Part shown: positions 8,712-17,600 of the stretch, in pieces | Position numbering within the stretch: position 1 is the first letter of the stretch | How the letters are laid out: the number at the start of each line of letters is the position of its first letter | Source: Phycisphaerales bacterium UBA5793 | GTDB lineage: Bacteria; Planctomycetota; Phycisphaerae; Phycisphaerales; UBA5793 | Direction of reading: 5' to 3' | Assembly: GCA_002418285.1 (NCBI GenBank) | Contig: DIDT01000049.1 | Coordinates: 1 to 64,000 of the forward strand | Length of the DNA: 64,000 nt | Notes under the pieces: model-generated | Told to the model about the DNA's origin: nothing | The model's database searches: none | Seen by the model: only the letters and a program-made list of their open reading frames with translations | Position numbers and translations under genes: made by a program

Positions 8712-9230
8712 TTAAGCTGCAGCTTTGAATGCGGGATCGAAGTTGCGCAGAAGATCTAGAGGCAGGCGCTGGCCGTGCTGGATGTCGCTGAGCATCTTGC
8801 GCAGGACGTTGGGTTTCCACAGGATCGCGTCGTGCACCATGGGGAGTTGATCGAAGCGGAACCAGCGCAGGTCGCGGATGTTGCGGCCATCGAAGCGCGG
8901 GCGACCGCCGATGATCTCGGCGCTGAAGCAGAAGCGTGAGCGCTGGCCGCCTGACTTGCCGGTGTAGGAGTAGACACCGACGACGCCGTTGAGTTTGACG
9001 TCGAGGCCGGTTTCTTCGCGCGTCTCGCGCAAGGCGGCGGCGGAGAGTGCTTCGCCGGAGCTGAGTCGGCCACCAGGCAGTGTCCAGCAGCCGGCGGAGG
9101 GGCCGCGTCCCTGTTGCACGAGCAGGATGTGGTCGGATTGCACGATGGCGGTGCAGGCGATGATTCGGCGGCCGGCCTGCACGCGGATGGTCGGGTGGGC
9201 GGGGCTGATCTGGGTCTTGAGTTGCGACAT
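8712..9230 (-). CDS. Nudix hydrolase
   Basis: This 172-residue protein has an exact Nudix box at 54-76 (GRLSSGE, seven residues, RETREETGL) after a short beta-rich lead. Family members hydrolyse nucleoside diphosphates linked to other groups, such as oxidised nucleotides or ADP-sugars, using divalent metal. The C-terminal part (DLRWFRFDQLPMVHDAILW) is the usual specificity-determining helix but does not identify a substrate. Its stop lies three bases from the deoxyhypusine-synthase-like gene on the other strand, so the two genes converge with almost no spacer. Confidence 0.88.
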   Translation of the reverse strand: MSQLKTQISPAHPTIRVQAGRRIIACTAIVQSDHILLVQQGRGPSAGCWTLPGGRLSSGEALSAAALRETREETGLDVKLNGVVGVYSYTGKSGGQRSRFCFSAEIIGGRPRFDGRNIRDLRWFRFDQLPMVHDAILWKPNVLRKMLSDIQHGQRLPLDLLRNFDPAFKAAA

Positions 9231-9389
9231 GCTGTCTCCACAGTCCGAGAATCGGTGGCTGGGAGATTCGTCGGCACGTCACACGTGCAGGTTGAGCGCG
9301 GGTGTCATGCGAATTGCGGAACAGGCGATATTCGACGCGCATTTTGGAATCGCGAGCAGTGCAGCGCAATTGATGCGCAGCGACAGCGA

Positions 9390-10346
9390 TCAACCCGCAA
9401 TGATGAGTTTGAGGATGGCCATGCGGATGGCTACGCCGTGCGTGACCTGGCGGAGGATGATGGAGCGCGGGCCGTCGGCGACTTCGCTGTCGAGTTCGAG
9501 GCCGCGATTGATCGGGCCGGGGTGCATGACCACGGCGTGCTCGGGGAGCAGGCGCGTGCGGCGCTCGGTGAGGGCGTAGCCATCTCGGTATTCCTGAATC
9601 GATGCGAACGCTTTGCCCGCGAGGCGCTCGAACTGGACGCGGAGCATCATCACAACATCGACCTCGGGCAGGACGGCCTCAAAGTCGTGTGACACTTCGA
9701 CACCGAGCGTGTTCAGCGATGCGGGCGCGAGGGCCGGCGGGCCGACGACAGTGACCTTGGCGCCCAGAGCGCGCAGGCCGAAGATGTTGGAGCGCACGAC
9801 GCGCGAGTTGATGATGTCGCCGACGATGGCAATGCGGCGGCCACTCAGATCGGGGCCGAAATGGCGCTGGAGGGTGAAGATGTCAAGCAAGCCCTGGGTG
9901 GGATGTTCGTGCCGGCCGTCGCCGGCGTTGATGACGCCGCAGGCGACGTTATCGGCGATGTTGACGGGTACGCCGGCGCTGGAGTGGCGGACGACGATGG
10001 CGTCGACGCCCATGGCTTCGATGTTGCGGGCGGTGTCGATCTCGGTTTCGCCCTTGCTGGTGCTCGAACCCTCGCCGCTGACCTGGATGACGTCGGCGCT
10101 GAGCAGTTGCGCGGCGCGGGTGAAGCTGTTGCGGGTTCGGGTGGAATCTTCGAAGAAGATGTTGGCGACGCAGCGGCTGGCCAGGACATCGGACTTGCGA
10201 CCCGGCTCCATGACGAGCGGAAGGAAGCGCTCCGCCTCGGCGAAGACGTGCTGCATTTCCTCAGGAGCGATGCCCTCAAGCGACAGCAGATGACGCCTGG
10301 TCCATGACGCGGGAGTTGCGGCAGCGGGCGCGGTCGCGTGGTTCAT
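9390..10346 (-). CDS. pyrB: Aspartate carbamoyltransferase catalytic subunit
   Basis: This 318-residue protein is ATCase, which condenses carbamoyl phosphate with aspartate in the first committed step of pyrimidine synthesis. The carbamoyl-phosphate loop STRTRNSF is at 68-75, HPTQG at 148-152 and the aspartate-site block MMLRVQFERL follows; the C-terminal HPGPINRG is also conserved. The ATG at 10346 gives the standard length; the frame extends further upstream into proline-rich non-coding sequence. No dihydroorotase (pyrC) or regulatory subunit (pyrI) is adjacent, although pyrB-pyrC pairs are common elsewhere. No attenuator is evident. Confidence 0.95.
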   Translation of the reverse strand: MNHATAPAAATPASWTRRHLLSLEGIAPEEMQHVFAEAERFLPLVMEPGRKSDVLASRCVANIFFEDSTRTRNSFTRAAQLLSADVIQVSGEGSSTSKGETEIDTARNIEAMGVDAIVVRHSSAGVPVNIADNVACGVINAGDGRHEHPTQGLLDIFTLQRHFGPDLSGRRIAIVGDIINSRVVRSNIFGLRALGAKVTVVGPPALAPASLNTLGVEVSHDFEAVLPEVDVVMMLRVQFERLAGKAFASIQEYRDGYALTERRTRLLPEHAVVMHPGPINRGLELDSEVADGPRSIILRQVTHGVAIRMAILKLIIAG

Positions 10347-10384
10347 GCGGGGAAGTGTAGGGGGGCTTGCGGGCGGGTGAGGAA

Positions 10385-10424
10385 GATCCGGGGCGGCGCC
10401 GAGCCCTTGCCCTGGCTTGGGTGG
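10385..10424 (+). repeat. 40-bp direct repeat, left copy flanking toxin-antitoxin cassette
   Basis: This 40-base sequence begins GATCCGGGGCGGCGC and ends in CTTGGG. It recurs at 11028-11067 in the same orientation with about 34 of 40 positions identical. The two copies bracket exactly the DUF433/DUF5615 gene pair. Confidence 0.75.
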
Positions 10425-10435
10425 TATCATCTGAC

Positions 10436-10654
10436 ATGCTCGATTGGAGTCAATGTTCGGCGGTAGAGCGGTCACCCGAAACGGTCAGCGGCGCGTGGGT
10501 GTTCAAGGGAACACGCGTACCCGTCAAGGCGCTATTCGAGAATCTGGAAGATGGCGCCCGAATTGACGAGTTCGTCGAATGGTTCCCCGGCGTAACGCGG
10601 GAGCAGGTCGAGCAGGTCTTGGGGCAACTGGAGCGCAGTCTGACCGCGGCATGA
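10436..10654 (+). CDS. DUF433 domain antitoxin-like protein
   Basis: This 72-residue protein fits the DUF433 family, small winged-helix-like proteins that pair with PIN-like toxins. The family core is visible as GAWVFKGTRVPVKALFENLEDG followed by the helix VEWFPGVTREQVEQVLGQLE. The ATG at 10436 begins the conserved part. The partner toxin gene starts 36 bp downstream on the same strand. The pair is enclosed by 40-bp direct repeats, suggesting it arrived as a unit between pyrB and kbl. Antitoxin function is inferred from the pairing. Confidence 0.8.
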   Translation: MLDWSQCSAVERSPETVSGAWVFKGTRVPVKALFENLEDGARIDEFVEWFPGVTREQVEQVLGQLERSLTAA

Positions 10655-10690
10655 GTCGCCGGCTGGATTCCAATTGCTAACCTGTGACTG

Positions 10691-11020
10691 ATGAAGATCC
10701 TCTTCGACCAGGGCACGCCGGCACCATTGCGCCACGAATTGGCTGGGCACGAAGTATCAACAGCATTTGAGATGGGCTGGGCGACGCTCACCAATGGGGA
10801 GTTGTTGCGTGCCGCCGCGGCGCAGTTTGACCTGCTGCTCACAACGGATCAAAACTTGCCGCACCAACAGAACATCACTCACATCGAGCTCGGCATCGTG
10901 ATCCTGCCGACAACCAGCTGGGGCATGATCAGGCGGCATGCTGATCTCATTCGGGTGGCTATCGGCAACGCCAGCGCGGGGCAGATAATTCAGTTGGTGT
11001 TCCCCGGGATGAAAGAGTAA
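10691..11020 (+). CDS. DUF5615 PIN-like toxin
   Basis: This 109-residue protein fits DUF5615, a PIN-like nuclease family found beside DUF433 antitoxins. The expected acidic positions are visible: Asp6 in MKILFDQGTP, Glu18/Glu27 in the following helix, and LLTTDQNLPHQQ carrying the second acidic cluster. This would be the toxin of a type II system, probably a metal-dependent RNase, but no member-specific target can be inferred. The gene begins ATG with a short spacing from the antitoxin and ends just before the right-hand direct repeat. Confidence 0.8.
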   Translation: MKILFDQGTPAPLRHELAGHEVSTAFEMGWATLTNGELLRAAAAQFDLLLTTDQNLPHQQNITHIELGIVILPTTSWGMIRRHADLIRVAIGNASAGQIIQLVFPGMKE

Positions 11021-11027
11021 GTTCAGC

Positions 11028-11067
11028 GATCCGGGGCGGCGCGGGGCCCCTGCCTTGGCTTGGGGGC
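11028..11067 (+). repeat. 40-bp direct repeat, right copy flanking toxin-antitoxin cassette
   Basis: Second copy of the repeat at 10385-10424, beginning with the identical 15 bases GATCCGGGGCGGCGC and lying eight bases after the toxin stop codon. It separates the cassette from the convergent kbl gene. Confidence 0.75.
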
Positions 11068-11077
11068 GGCTGTGCTA

Positions 11078-12283
11078 TTACAACTTCTTTAACGCCGCGA
11101 TGAGTTTGTCGAGATGTTCGCGCTCGTGGGCGGCGGAGATCTGGACGCGGAGCCGCGCGTGGCCTTCGGGGACGACGGGGTAGCCGAAGCCGATGACGAA
11201 GACGCCCAGCTCGAGCAGGCGCTTGCTCATGGCGATGGCCTTGGCGGTGTCGTGGACAATGATGGGGCAGATGGCCGTGGGGCTGTCGAGGACGTCAAAG
11301 CCTGCCGCTTTGATGCCTTTGCGGGCGTACTGCACGTTCTCGCGCAGTTTGCCGACGCGCTCGGGTTCGCGGGCGAGGATTTCGATGGCCTTGTTGGCGC
11401 TGCAGGCAACGGATACGGGCAGGGCATTGGAAAAGAGCGTGGGCCGGCCGCGCTGGACGAGCAGTTCAATGCCGCGCTTTGTTCCCGCGACGTATCCGCC
11501 GGCGGCGCCGCCGAGCGCTTTGCCGAGTGTGCCGGTGTAGAAGTCGATGGCTTTGCCGGGCAGATCGTAGTGTTCGTGGGTGCCGCGCCCGGTCTGGCCC
11601 ATGACGCCGGTGCCGTGCGAATCATCGACGACGAGGATGGCGCCGAATTCATCGCACACTTTGCGCATGGCGGCGAGGTCGGCAATGTCGCCTTCCATCG
11701 AGAAGACGCCGTCGGTGACGACCCAGACCGCGCCGGTGACTTCGGGGTTTTTCTGCGCGGTCGCCAGTGTTTCGCGCAAGGACTCAATCGTGTTGTGCTT
11801 GTAGACGGTCTTGAGCACACCCTTCTTGATCACGCTCGTCAGGCGGATCGAGTCGATGATCGATGCGTGGTTGAGTTCATCGGAGATGATGAGATCGCCC
11901 GGCTCGCAGAGCGTGGGGAAGATCGCTTCATTGGCGTTCCAGCAGGAGACGAAGGAGTACGCCGCCTCGACGCCGAGGAAGTTGGCGATGGTGGTTTCGA
12001 GCGTTTCGTGCGGCGTGAAGGTGCCGCAGATAAAGCGAACGGAGGCGGTGCCGGCCCCCCACTTCTTCATGCCCTCGATGCCGGCGGCGACGACTTCGGG
12101 ATGGTTGGCCAGGCCGAGGTAGTTGTTGGAGCAGAACACGGCACACTCGCCGTAGCCTTTGATCTTCGTGACGGCGTCCATCGGCCCTTCGAGCATCTGA
12201 AGATGCTTGTACTGGCCGGTCGAGCGGAGCATGTTGAGGACTTCATCGGCGCGGGTGTTGAATCGTTGCAGGCTGGTGGTCAT
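11078..12283 (-). CDS. kbl: Glycine C-acetyltransferase (2-amino-3-ketobutyrate CoA ligase)
   Basis: This 401-residue PLP enzyme is of the alpha-oxoamine synthase family. The PLP lysine is Lys255 in TGTLGKALGG, and VVDDSHGTGV carries the conserved Asp-His pair. Its strong resemblance to KBL suggests cleavage of 2-amino-3-ketobutyrate with CoA to glycine and acetyl-CoA, the second step of threonine breakdown. The ATG at 12283 has GAGGGG upstream, preferred over a start six codons earlier. No threonine dehydrogenase (tdh) is adjacent. Serine palmitoyltransferase and AONS are relatives that cannot be excluded completely. Confidence 0.85.
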   Translation of the reverse strand: MTTSLQRFNTRADEVLNMLRSTGQYKHLQMLEGPMDAVTKIKGYGECAVFCSNNYLGLANHPEVVAAGIEGMKKWGAGTASVRFICGTFTPHETLETTIANFLGVEAAYSFVSCWNANEAIFPTLCEPGDLIISDELNHASIIDSIRLTSVIKKGVLKTVYKHNTIESLRETLATAQKNPEVTGAVWVVTDGVFSMEGDIADLAAMRKVCDEFGAILVVDDSHGTGVMGQTGRGTHEHYDLPGKAIDFYTGTLGKALGGAAGGYVAGTKRGIELLVQRGRPTLFSNALPVSVACSANKAIEILAREPERVGKLRENVQYARKGIKAAGFDVLDSPTAICPIIVHDTAKAIAMSKRLLELGVFVIGFGYPVVPEGHARLRVQISAAHEREHLDKLIAALKKL

Positions 12284-12391
12284 GGAATCCCCTCGTTTCA
12301 TGGCATCACGGGCGCCAACGGGCCTGTGTCTTTTTAGCCGTCCGAGAGGTCGGTGTCATGCAGGGTCGTATCCGCGAAGCTGAAAGGGATG

Positions 12392-12991
12392 CTACTTCTT
12401 CGCTTTTCCCTTGCCGTTGTGGTTCGGGTCGTGGTCGCGGTAGAGGTCGAGATAGAAGTCGAGGATGCGCTCGCCGCGCACGGTGCGGGTGCGGTTCAAT
12501 TGGAAGCTGAACCGTTCGAAGAGGGCGATGGCGCGTTCGTGGGTCACGCGGGCATCGAGGACGACCTTGAGGTAATTCTTCTCGCGGCAGAAGGAAACGG
12601 CGTGCTCGATGAGGCGGGTGCCGACTCCCTTGCGCTGATGCTCGGGTTCGACGCGAAGGCGGCGGATCACCGCGGTATTGGGATCGTCACACTGCACACC
12701 GACCATGCCGATGAGCAGCGGCAGCGGCTTGGTTTCGACAACTGCATCGCGCAACTCGGCCACCCAGAACTGCGAGCGACCTTCGTCGTTGCAATAGGCC
12801 TCGTGGAAGTTGATCACGTCGGCGCCGGTGTCGTTGTCCATCCAGTCGCCGAGTTCGACTCCTGCTTCGAAGAGTTCGACGATGGTGGGCAGATCGACCT
12901 CGACCTTGGCGGGGCGGATGCGCAGCCGCTCGCCGTACGCATCGCGCGGCGATTTGCTCGCACCCGAAGATTCCGGAGATTCACCGGTCAC
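12392..12991 (-). CDS. GNAT family N-acetyltransferase
   Basis: This 199-residue protein has the GNAT fold. The acetyl-CoA pyrophosphate loop is QRKGVGTRLIEHA preceded by strand IRRLRVEPEH, and the C-terminal part has the ALFERFSF element. It has a lysine-rich tail (NHNGKGKAKK). The substrate is unknown. It starts within the stop of the upstream phosphodiesterase gene (ATGA overlap), so it is the last gene of a coupled run that follows valS. Confidence 0.85.
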   Translation of the reverse strand: MTGESPESSGASKSPRDAYGERLRIRPAKVEVDLPTIVELFEAGVELGDWMDNDTGADVINFHEAYCNDEGRSQFWVAELRDAVVETKPLPLLIGMVGVQCDDPNTAVIRRLRVEPEHQRKGVGTRLIEHAVSFCREKNYLKVVLDARVTHERAIALFERFSFQLNRTRTVRGERILDFYLDLYRDHDPNHNGKGKAKK

Positions 12992-13536
12992 GGCCAGGGC
13001 CTTTCATCACGGCGCGCGGGAACAGGATCGACGGGGAATACGTCCAGCCGTCCCGTGCAGGGCTCGAGCCTTACCACAGTATAACGAGATGCGCGGAAAA
13101 GTGCGCCCGGATTGATGATGCGGGTCGATTCCAGCCTCTGATCGCGAAAAAGATGGGTGTGACCGTGGCAAAAGTAGTCCGCACCGGAACTTATGGCGTT
13201 GCTCTCGTGGCTGGAGTTATCCCCATGAGCGAAGACCAGCGGTTTTTCTCCCACCAGGAGTCGCCCGCACGGGTGGTCGATGTGCAGTCCGAGCGACGAG
13301 CCGTACTCCGACAGGGCGCGCCAGTCGTGGTCGCAATTGCCGAAAACCACGTGTGCGGGGACGCCGGACAGTGCATCGAGGACCGTGTCGCTGCCGACGT
13401 CGCCGAGGTGGATGAGCACATCGGCCCCCGCTTCGTTGACCAGCACATCCACCGCCCGGCGCGTGGTATCGGCTCGACCGTGGCTGTCTCCGAGCAACCC
13501 GACGACGGTGTCTTCGGGATACCTGTACTCGTTCAT
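12988..13536 (-). CDS. YfcE/MJ0936-type metallophosphoesterase
   Basis: This 182-residue protein has all metal-binding motifs of the calcineurin-like small phosphodiesterases: GDSHG (Asp17, His19), HLGDVGSD (Asp46), GNCDHD (Asn67), AHGD (His104) and CHGHTH (126-128). It would be a cytoplasmic phosphodiesterase dependent on two metals such as Mn2+; the natural substrate of this family is poorly known. Its start overlaps the stop of the upstream lipoprotein metallopeptidase and its stop overlaps the acetyltransferase start, so the three are translationally linked. Confidence 0.88.
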   Translation of the reverse strand: MNEYRYPEDTVVGLLGDSHGRADTTRRAVDVLVNEAGADVLIHLGDVGSDTVLDALSGVPAHVVFGNCDHDWRALSEYGSSLGLHIDHPCGRLLVGEKPLVFAHGDNSSHESNAISSGADYFCHGHTHLFRDQRLESTRIINPGALFRASRYTVVRLEPCTGRLDVFPVDPVPARRDERPWP

Positions 13537-14609
13537 CGGCCGTTGGATCGAACGGAGTTGTTGACGGGACTGCGACCCTGAAGCATCAACTGGCGGGCGC
13601 CGGAGGCGACAATCTGGCCGACGAAGGATCGATATTCCCGCTGGACCGCTTCGATGTCATCATTGAAGTAGACTTGGAAGAGTGCGAGATTGCCTTCGCT
13701 CTCGATGGGCGTCGAGCCGGACTGGGCTCGCTTTCGCATCGAGGCGCTCACCCTCTGGCGGATCTGGCCCTTGCTGGCGTCGAGGAGCATGGTCTCCAGC
13801 CGGGCGTGGTACTTGCCCTGCTCGCCCTCGTTGAGAAAGTGCATCAGAGCCCAGACCTGGGCGTAGTAGTTGAGCACATCAGAGTTGCGCCCGCCGAGCA
13901 TGTCTTCCGGGCGCGAGTTGAGCAGTTCACCCAAGGGCACCAACTGGTCGCGGTAGTAGGCCCGGCGCAACTGGTCGAAGCGTTCGGGATTGGACCATGG
14001 AAGGAACTCGGGCGTCCGGCCGCGCCAACGGTGTCCTTCCATGAACGTGCCGAGCCCTTCTTCCATCCAGACCGGAAGGGAGTCCCTGAAAGTGCGCTGG
14101 GTGTACTGGTGCCAGCCTTCGTGGGCGGCGATGGCCATGGTGTCAAAGAGGCCGATGTCCCAGAAGACCGCCCGGCCACCGGTTGAGTATCCTCCGCGAC
14201 GAATCTGGGCGTACTGGGCCGCCCGATCGCCCATGATTTGCTCTGTGAATGCGATCCACTGCTGGCGGTTGGCGAAGACGAAGGTGTCGAGTCGGCGTTC
14301 GGGCGCCGGCAGATCAACGATGATCGTGCGGTAGTGGTCGAGCGCCGCCTCGACGAACTCGGGGAACCGCAGCGCCATTTCCTGGCTATCGGCGGTGGTG
14401 TGGATGCGATAGTTGGCGGTGCGGGTGATGGTGCCGGGAATGCCGGCGAACTCCCAGGTTTCGACTCCCATGTCCTCTTCACCAACCGCGCCGACCACGG
14501 TCGGTCGGACGGTGGGCGAGCTGGAGCATCCTAGCGACGACACAAGGGCCGCGCACAGGCTCAGCGCCAGCGCGGCGGACCACCACCGCCGTTGTCGTTC
14601 CTTCATCAT
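13533..14609 (-). CDS. DUF1570-like zinc metallopeptidase lipoprotein
   Basis: This 358-residue protein begins with a lipoprotein signal (hydrophobic core then SSLGC, Cys28 as lipidation site). Downstream is a zinc-peptidase active site HEGWH at 163-167, with the third ligand probably Glu183 or Glu184 in VWMEEGLGTFMEG, a gluzincin pattern. This matches DUF1570-like/peptidase-MA-like proteins, abundant in planctomycetes and of unknown substrate. It is probably anchored in the cell envelope. The tandem ATGs at 14609/14606 are the natural start, since earlier codons lie inside valS. It lies 19 bp after valS and overlaps the phosphodiesterase. Confidence 0.82.
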   Translation of the reverse strand: MMKERQRRWWSAALALSLCAALVSSLGCSSSPTVRPTVVGAVGEEDMGVETWEFAGIPGTITRTANYRIHTTADSQEMALRFPEFVEAALDHYRTIIVDLPAPERRLDTFVFANRQQWIAFTEQIMGDRAAQYAQIRRGGYSTGGRAVFWDIGLFDTMAIAAHEGWHQYTQRTFRDSLPVWMEEGLGTFMEGHRWRGRTPEFLPWSNPERFDQLRRAYYRDQLVPLGELLNSRPEDMLGGRNSDVLNYYAQVWALMHFLNEGEQGKYHARLETMLLDASKGQIRQRVSASMRKRAQSGSTPIESEGNLALFQVYFNDDIEAVQREYRSFVGQIVASGARQLMLQGRSPVNNSVRSNGR

Positions 14610-14628
14610 CTGCACGCACAACCCTCGC

Positions 14629-17600
14629 TCAGGAATCGAGTTTCCCCAGCGACTGGATAATACTGTCGAGTTCGGCTTGCGATTCAGCAAGTTGTTGCTT
14701 TGTCTCCTCGACGAGCCTGGCCGGGGCCTTCTCGACGTAGCCTTTGTTGGAAAGACGACCTTGAAGGCCGGAGATCTTTTTCTCGAGATCAGCCTTCTGA
14801 CGCGTGAGACGCTCGCGATCTGCCGAGACGTCGATGGCATCTTTCAGATCGGTCAGAAGGTGCTCTCTATTCCCAAAAAGAAATGTGACGCCCTCGCCGC
14901 TCGCGGGATCTGCCGTGACTTTCCCCAGTCCGGCGAGGGCCTCGACGACGCCCTGAGCGCTCTCGATCAGCTCCATCGTCGCCTCGTCCGCCACGTGCAG
15001 GGTGATGAGGCGGCGATCGTGCACCTTCTGCACGCTGCGCATCTCGCGGATGATCGAGACCAGCTCCTGCACGCGGGCAAACTGGGCCTCGGCGGCTTCG
15101 TCAACGTATGTGCCGGGGATGATGGGCCAGCGGGCCGTGGCGGCCAGATCGCTGGGCGGCAGCTCGATCTCTTCCAGCGGTTCAACAGGCAACGCCTCGA
15201 TCGACGCGTGCAGCGCTTCGGTGACGAAGGGCATGATCGGGTGGAACATGCGGTGCACCGCCCCAAGGGCTGATCGCAGCACGCGCTGCTGGGTCGCATC
15301 CTCGCGGACCGTGGGCTTGATCGCCTCGAGATACCAGTCGCACAGGTCGCGCCAGAAGAGGTCGTACATCTGCTGGGCGTAGACGCTGAAGTCGTACTCG
15401 TGGACCGACTTTTCGACTTCGCCGAGTGTGCGGGCCAAGCGCGAGAGCATCCAGCGGTCGATGAGGCGGATGGCTTGCGCAGATGACGCGGAAGTATCGG
15501 CGGGTGTGCTGAGAATACCAATGGCGAAGCGGGTTGCATTCCAGATCTTGTTGGACAGGCGCCGGCCGAGCTCGAACTTGGGGCTCGTATTGGCGCCGAT
15601 GGACTCGTCATACTCGACGGGCATACGGACGTCCTGCGTCTGCGTGGTCATCTGCACGAGGGTGAAGCGCATGGCGTCGGCGCCCTTACTGCGGATGATG
15701 TCGCGCGGATCGACGCCGTTGCCCAGCGACTTACTCATCTTGCGGCCTTCGCCGTCCTGGATCATGGCGTGGATGAACACATCGCGGAACGGGAGGCGCT
15801 GGCCCTTGTCGGTTCCCTGCGTGAAGTAGAGATTGAACATGACCATGCGCGAGACCCAGAGGGTGATGATCTCGCGCGCGGTGCAGAGAACGTTGGTCGG
15901 GTTGAAGAAGTCGAGCAGGTTCGGCTTGCCGCCGGCGCTTCGCGTGTCGTCGTAACTCTCGGGGTCAGGCCAACCCATCGTCGAAAGCGGCCAGAGCGCG
16001 GAGGAAAACCAGGTGTCGAGGACGTCGGGGTCTTGGCGGAATCCTATCACGTAGTACCACAACCGAGACGCCGACTCGGCACACGTCTCTAGTCCTTGGG
16101 GATGCGCCGGCCACTCAGGAACAGGCCCAGTGCCTTCCCTCTTCAATGAGGTCTGGTTGATGTATGCTTCAAACGCAACGAGTACCTCGTGGGCTCGCCT
16201 AGTCTGAGCACATACGAACACCTGTGCGACACCATGTTGGCGAATCTCGTACTCGTGTTCAATGCTCGCATCCAAAGCGACTTTTCGTAAGGCCTCAGCG
16301 AAGCAGTCTACATAGCACGAGTCATTTGAGACTTTGGAACCGACTCCAAACTGCTGCCCAATCCAATTCGTTTCAAGCAGCACATGCCACACCGGTATGC
16401 GATGCCCCCACCACAACTGTCTTGAGATGCACCAGTCACGGATGTTTTCGTGCCAGTTCTCGAAGGTCTTGGCGTAGCGATCGGGATGGAAGCGCAGGCC
16501 GCCTTGCCACGGCAGGGCCTGCCCTGAGCCGGTGGAACGGGCGTCTCGCCCGTTCATCTCTGGCCTCGCAGTGAAGCGGTATTCCTCGGCGCTGCCTACT
16601 AATCCAGTCTTCACCGGATTCATGAGCATGTAGTTGAACTTCTCAACAAACTCTGGCTCGTCGCGAACGATGCGATCAAAGTACTCATCCTGCCAGACCG
16701 GGCCGGATGCGCCTCGGATCCGTGCGATCTCATGAGCAGAGAAACTCTTGATACTGTGCATGAGGGATTCGAGCGAGTGCCACGATTCATCACCGGCCAT
16801 TGCTGGCGTGATCAGCAGATGCACGTGATCGGGCATGACCGTCACAAGATGAACCTGCATGCGATCACCGTGCCAGTGCAGACAAGCCTTCAGGACGATC
16901 TGCCTCTCGGCATCATCGAGAACTCCCGAGTGAGTACGGAAAGTTACGAAATACGTCTGACCTCCCATCTGCCAGTGTGGCAGGGAGCGTCGACGTTTGG
17001 TCAAATCGTCGGATACGCTGGTTGCGGCTGTTCCTCGGCGCGTTTCGGTTTGAACGGCCGAGACGGCCGTTCCACCTGTTACATCCCTGCTGCGCTGCTC
17101 GGCAGCCATCGCGCGCAGCGCGTTGCCGCGCATGCGATCATCCGTGACCTTCACGTACCACTGATCGCTCAGATACGGCTCAATGATCGCCTTGCTGCGA
17201 TCCGAGTGCGCGACGCTGTGGCGATAGGGCTTGCGCTCGACGAGGACGCCCGTCTCTTCGAATCGCTTGACGATCGCCTTGCGCGCTTCATAGCGATCGA
17301 GGCCGACGAGGAAGCCGGCGTCGCCGATGTCGCTCCAGCCGTGCTTATCGGAGACGCTTGCGTCGGGCGCGAAGATGTTGACGGCTTCGAGGTTGTGCCG
17401 CTGACCGATCTCCCAGTCATTTGGATCGTGCGCGGGCGTCACCTTGAGAAAGCCGGTGGCGAACTGCGCCTTGGGATCTTTCTCATCGCCGCCCATCGAC
17501 ACGGGCAGCACGACGTAGTCGTCCGTGACGATCGGAATCTCGCGGCCGACGAGCGGCAGCTTCACATTGCGACCGGCGAGTGCCGCAGCGCGCGGGTCTT

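Larger units (their letters stand above)
16501..17077 (-). mobile_element. REP-associated tyrosine transposase (RAYT, Y1 family) unit inside valS
   Basis: About 192 codons are inserted in frame in valS. The segment has the IS200/Y1-type transposase hallmarks: LPHWQMGGQTYFVTFRT near its start, the HUH motif MPDHVHLLI (His519 and His521 of the fusion), and the catalytic-tyrosine helix FNYMLMNPVKTG with Tyr584. The ends are REP palindromes in inverted orientation (17052-17076 and 16531-16555), the usual arrangement of a REP-RAYT unit. RAYTs are domesticated single-strand transposases thought to mobilise REP sequences. Here the unit is read through as part of ValRS. An in-frame ATG at 16968 exists but has no clear Shine-Dalgarno. 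Confidence 0.88.

Noticed and set aside
16501..17077. Intein or group I/II intron in valS
   Set aside because: No Cys/Ser-His-Asn splice motifs at the ends and no homing-endonuclease motif; the HUH and Tyr motifs with REP ends fit a RAYT unit instead.
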